From the NCBI GenBank assembly GCA_963848675.1, contig CAWKEY010000015.1, forward strand, positions 24,102 to 88,101: a stretch of DNA of 64,000 nt, read 5' to 3'. The position numbers and the translations under genes are program-made. Every line of letters starts with the position of its first letter. Within the stretch, counting starts at the first letter, position 1. The notes beneath the pieces are model-generated. The model saw only the letters and a list, made by a program, of their open reading frames with translations. It made no database searches and was not told the origin of the DNA. Below are positions 61,481 to 64,000 of this stretch, piece after piece. This stretch comes from CAWKEY01 sp963848675 (GTDB taxonomy: Bacteria > Pseudomonadota > Gammaproteobacteria > Methylococcales > Methylomonadaceae).

Positions 61481-62661
61481 CAAAGGATGAGATAAAGGCC
61501 AGCATCCCGAAATTCGATGTGCAAGACATCATTGTCGATTTATTAAATTCACTTTCTGCCATCAAAGAGCTTTCAGAATTAAATTCTCAGGCCAGTGATG
61601 AAAAAGAGCTGGTTTCCAAAGCCCTGTCAGTTTTAATTCAGAACCAGGATATGGAGCGCTGCTCTTTTTTTGTACCGGATCATGAAAATAATCTGATTAA
61701 TCTGACTGGACTCAGTTGTCAGGAATCCTCTGGTGCGGAGCGAACCCCACAAACTCCCCTAAAATTTCGGATCGGCGAAGGCATTATTGGCCAGGCTGCA
61801 CAAACCGGCGATTTGCAACACTGCAAAAACTGTCAACTCGACGCGCGTTTTTCAAATCATGGTCTGCCGGCAACAGGAGGGCTGCCAGGTTCAGTCATAA
61901 GTGTGCCGGTTTTTGCCTTGGGTGAGTTGCTGGGTGTGTTGAATATCTCCCATCCTGATGCGCATTATTTTTCTGAATGGCACATTCGCCTCTTGCATAT
62001 TTATAAAAATATGATGGGCGAATTAATTTCCAATTATCGCTTATTGCGGCAAATGGAAGCGCAAATTGCCGGGCGGACACAAAAGCTGGAAGCTGCATTG
62101 GAGGATATTAGTCGCCTAAAACAACACTATGAAAACATATCCATGATGGATGAATTAACCGGGCTGTTTAATCGCCGTTATTTTTATGCGCAAATTGGTA
62201 CGGTTTTGTCAAATGCAAGGCGCTACGGACAATCGTTCTGCATACTCGCATTGGATCTTGATCGTTTTAAAGAGGTCAATGATGTTTATGGCCACGGTTT
62301 TGGCGATACCGTATTAAAGGATGTCTCGCTGGTATTGCGCGAAGAAATTCGTGAATCCGATATTGTCGCCCGTTTTGGCGGCGAGGAATTTATCATCATA
62401 TTCACCAATGCCTTCAACACTGAAGGCAAATTGTTTGCTGAACGCATTCGAAAGAAAATAGCATCTTTAACCTGGCTTATTGATGCGAAAGAGATCAATA
62501 TTACAGTTAGCATTGGTGTGCACTGCCAGGTTGGCCAAGCACTTAAACAAGGCTACCCCGATATTGATGCGTTAATACAAAATGCCGATAAAGCCCTTTA
62601 TGCAGCCAAAGCCCAAGGCCGAAACCAGGTGGTGATGTTTTCGGATACGGCTTGCGATTAA
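61477..62661 (+). CDS. GAF-GGDEF diguanylate cyclase
   Basis: A 394 aa cyclase that makes cyclic di-GMP from two GTP. An N-terminal GAF domain (about 30-190) with FRIGEGIIGQAAQTGDLQHC senses an unknown signal. A short coiled coil (about 190-220) leads to the GGDEF domain (about 225-390), which has the active GGEEF sequence and an RESD inhibition site five residues before it, both intact. It overlaps the HDOD gene upstream. A role in motility or attachment is likely, in line with the PilZ and stator genes nearby. Confidence 0.92.
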   Translation: MTKDEIKASIPKFDVQDIIVDLLNSLSAIKELSELNSQASDEKELVSKALSVLIQNQDMERCSFFVPDHENNLINLTGLSCQESSGAERTPQTPLKFRIGEGIIGQAAQTGDLQHCKNCQLDARFSNHGLPATGGLPGSVISVPVFALGELLGVLNISHPDAHYFSEWHIRLLHIYKNMMGELISNYRLLRQMEAQIAGRTQKLEAALEDISRLKQHYENISMMDELTGLFNRRYFYAQIGTVLSNARRYGQSFCILALDLDRFKEVNDVYGHGFGDTVLKDVSLVLREEIRESDIVARFGGEEFIIIFTNAFNTEGKLFAERIRKKIASLTWLIDAKEINITVSIGVHCQVGQALKQGYPDIDALIQNADKALYAAKAQGRNQVVMFSDTACD

Positions 62662-62679
62662 TAAAATCTCTTTTATGCT

Positions 62680-62708
62680 TTTTAGAATAAAGCAGTAGCT
62701 TGTATAAT
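62680..62708 (+). promoter_or_regulatory. Probable promoter of ychF
   Basis: A perfect TATAAT (-10) at 62703-62708, 72 bases before the ychF ATG, with a weak -35 (TTTTAG) 17 bases upstream. Leader GGCCCCTGTTTAGCC follows. Confidence 0.5.
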
Positions 62709-62779
62709 CCGGCCCCTGTTTAGCCTTGAGTATTGGGCTGCACTCACTTCTTGTATCAAAATCCTATTAAGAGAATCCT

Positions 62780-63871
62780 ATGGCGCTGTACTGTGGAATC
62801 GTTGGTTTACCCAATGTTGGTAAATCGACCCTGTTCAATGCATTAACCCGGGCGAAAATTGCCGCCGAAAACTATCCTTTCTGCACGATTGATCCAAACG
62901 TAGGGGTAGTGCCGGTACCCGATGCGCGCATGGAAAAACTGGCCGAAATCGTAAAACCCGAACGCATTTTGCCAACCACCATTGAATTTGTTGATATCGC
63001 CGGCCTGGTGGCAGGCGCCTCAAAAGGCGAGGGCCTGGGCAATCAGTTTTTGGCAAATATTCGTGAAACCGATGCCATCGCCCATGTCGTGCGTTGTTTC
63101 CAGGATGACAACGTCATTCACGTTGCCGGAAAAATTGATCCACTCTCGGATATTGAAATTATTAACACCGAATTGGCGCTTGCCGACATGGCCACCGTTG
63201 ATAAAGCCTTGCTGAAATCAGCGAAAGCCGCAAAATCCGGCAATAAAGATGAGCTGGCGAAAAAGCAGGTACTGGAAAAAGTCATCAAACAGCTCGATGC
63301 GGGTGGAATGGTGCGAACCATGGGCTTAAGTGATGATGAAAAGGCGCTGATTAAGGATCTCTGCCTGATAACCATCAAGCCGACCATGTACATCGCCAAC
63401 GTTCAGGATGACGGTTTTGCAAATAATCCCCTGCTGGACAAAGTGAAAGCATATGCCGAAAAAGAAGGCGCTATTGTGGTGCCGATCTGTGCGGCTATTG
63501 AAGCAGAAATAGCGCAATTGGCTGATGATGAAAAGAAAGAATTTCTCGATGACCTAGGCCTTGAAGAACCCGGCTTAAATCGCGTAGTCAGAGCCGGCTA
63601 CGCCTTGCTGAATTTGTCCACTTATTTTACTGCCGGTGTAAAAGAAGTCAGAGCCTGGACCATTCCGGTAGGCGCAACTGCACCGCAAGCCGCGGGCGTT
63701 ATTCATAGCGATTTTGAAAGGGGCTTTATTCGCGCTGAAGTCATCTCTTATGAAGACTTCATCGACAATAAAGGTGAGCAGGGCGCTAAAGACGCCGGAA
63801 AATGGCGCCTTGAAGGCAAGGATTACCTGGTTAAAGACGGTGACGTCGTGCATTTCAGATTCAACGTTTGA
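62780..63871 (+). CDS. ychF: Redox-regulated ATPase YchF
   Basis: A 363 aa Obg-family P-loop protein that hydrolyses ATP rather than GTP and binds ribosomes, acting in translation and oxidative-stress control. GLPNVGKSTLFNALTRA (G1), FVDIAGLVAGASKGEGLGNQ (G3) and a TGS domain at the C-terminus (about 278-361, AWTIPVGATAPQAAG to DGDVVHFRFNV) are all present. The NKxD is replaced by NVQD, as typical for YchF. Its stop codon lies inside the -35 box of the tRNA-Met promoter. Confidence 0.96.
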   Translation: MALYCGIVGLPNVGKSTLFNALTRAKIAAENYPFCTIDPNVGVVPVPDARMEKLAEIVKPERILPTTIEFVDIAGLVAGASKGEGLGNQFLANIRETDAIAHVVRCFQDDNVIHVAGKIDPLSDIEIINTELALADMATVDKALLKSAKAAKSGNKDELAKKQVLEKVIKQLDAGGMVRTMGLSDDEKALIKDLCLITIKPTMYIANVQDDGFANNPLLDKVKAYAEKEGAIVVPICAAIEAEIAQLADDEKKEFLDDLGLEEPGLNRVVRAGYALLNLSTYFTAGVKEVRAWTIPVGATAPQAAGVIHSDFERGFIRAEVISYEDFIDNKGEQGAKDAGKWRLEGKDYLVKDGDVVHFRFNV

Positions 63872-63896
63872 CAAAGAAATAGCGGGTACCTATAAT
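63868..63896 (+). promoter_or_regulatory. Consensus promoter of tRNA-Met
   Basis: TTGACA (63868-63873), 17 bases, then TATAAT (63891-63896): a full sigma-70 consensus. The GCCCGCTC after the -10 is a GC-rich discriminator typical of stringently controlled stable-RNA genes. The -35 overlaps the ychF stop codon. Confidence 0.85.
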
Positions 63897-63923
63897 GCCC
63901 GCTCTTTACAAACCCGCTTCCAA

Positions 63924-64000
63924 GGCGATGTAGCTCAGCTGGTTAGAGCACGGGATTCATAACCCCGGGGTCGGTGGTTCAAGTCCACCCATCGCCACCA
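63924..64000 (+). tRNA. tRNA-Met (CAT), elongator type
   Basis: A 77-base cloverleaf: acceptor GGCGATG pairs with CATCGCC, D arm GCTC...GAGC, anticodon loop TTCATAA (CAT), T arm GGTGGTTCAAGTCCACC, encoded CCA end. The 1-72 pair is G-C, so it is not an initiator tRNA. A tRNA-Ile2 (CAT with lysidine) is possible but the body resembles elongator Met. Confidence 0.93.

Overview
The window is about 64 kb of chromosome from a Gram-negative gammaproteobacterium. An HpnN-type hopanoid transporter, a sodium-type PomAB stator pair, the ygfX/ygfZ neighbourhood and several short repeat families would fit a methanotroph of the Methylococcales. That placement is an inference: no methane-oxidation gene or rRNA is present. 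The right end is a complete tRNA-Met (CAT).

Layout. (1) 1-5.3 kb: a giant protein with a DEDD exonuclease-like domain, a RecQ helicase and a UvrD-type helicase. (2) 5.3-13.8 kb, minus strand: leucine biosynthesis in transcription order leuC, leuD, leuA, leuB. A roughly 3.4 kb block of toxin-antitoxin genes, decayed copies of them, REP palindromes and an attC-like hairpin separates leuD from leuA. (3) 14-18.4 kb: a LOG-family enzyme, a YebC/YeeN regulator and the HpnN-like RND transporter. (4) 18.6-25.3 kb: a complete type I Wadjet (jetABCD) anti-plasmid operon with overlapping genes, followed directly by sbcD-sbcC (25.6-30.7 kb). sbcD carries an in-frame palindromic repeat insertion. (5) 31-42 kb: a dicarboxylate/amino-acid symporter, a SerA-like dehydrogenase, two adjacent membrane-linked GTPases, a threonine-to-glycine gene pair (tdh-kbl), a fructose-6-phosphate aldolase-type enzyme, a pirin and a hot-dog-fold protein. 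(6) 42-50 kb: a secreted GH17-like hydrolase, then a TetR-OMF-MFP-RND efflux operon. (7) 50-64 kb: an OmpA-family porin, the PomAB stator with a PilZ protein, birA-coaX-SPOR, heme A synthase, two HDOD proteins, ygfZ, ygfX, a GAF-GGDEF diguanylate cyclase, ychF and tRNA-Met.

Defence and DNA maintenance dominate the first half: helicase/nuclease fusion, toxin-antitoxin block, Wadjet and SbcCD. Two copies of one MITE-like repeat lie just 3' of the RecQ-UvrD gene and at the 3' end of jetD. Nothing in the window is clearly a wholly new system. The most unusual items are the three-domain helicase, the repeat-invaded sbcD, the layered toxin-antitoxin block inside the leucine genes, and the paired GTPases.
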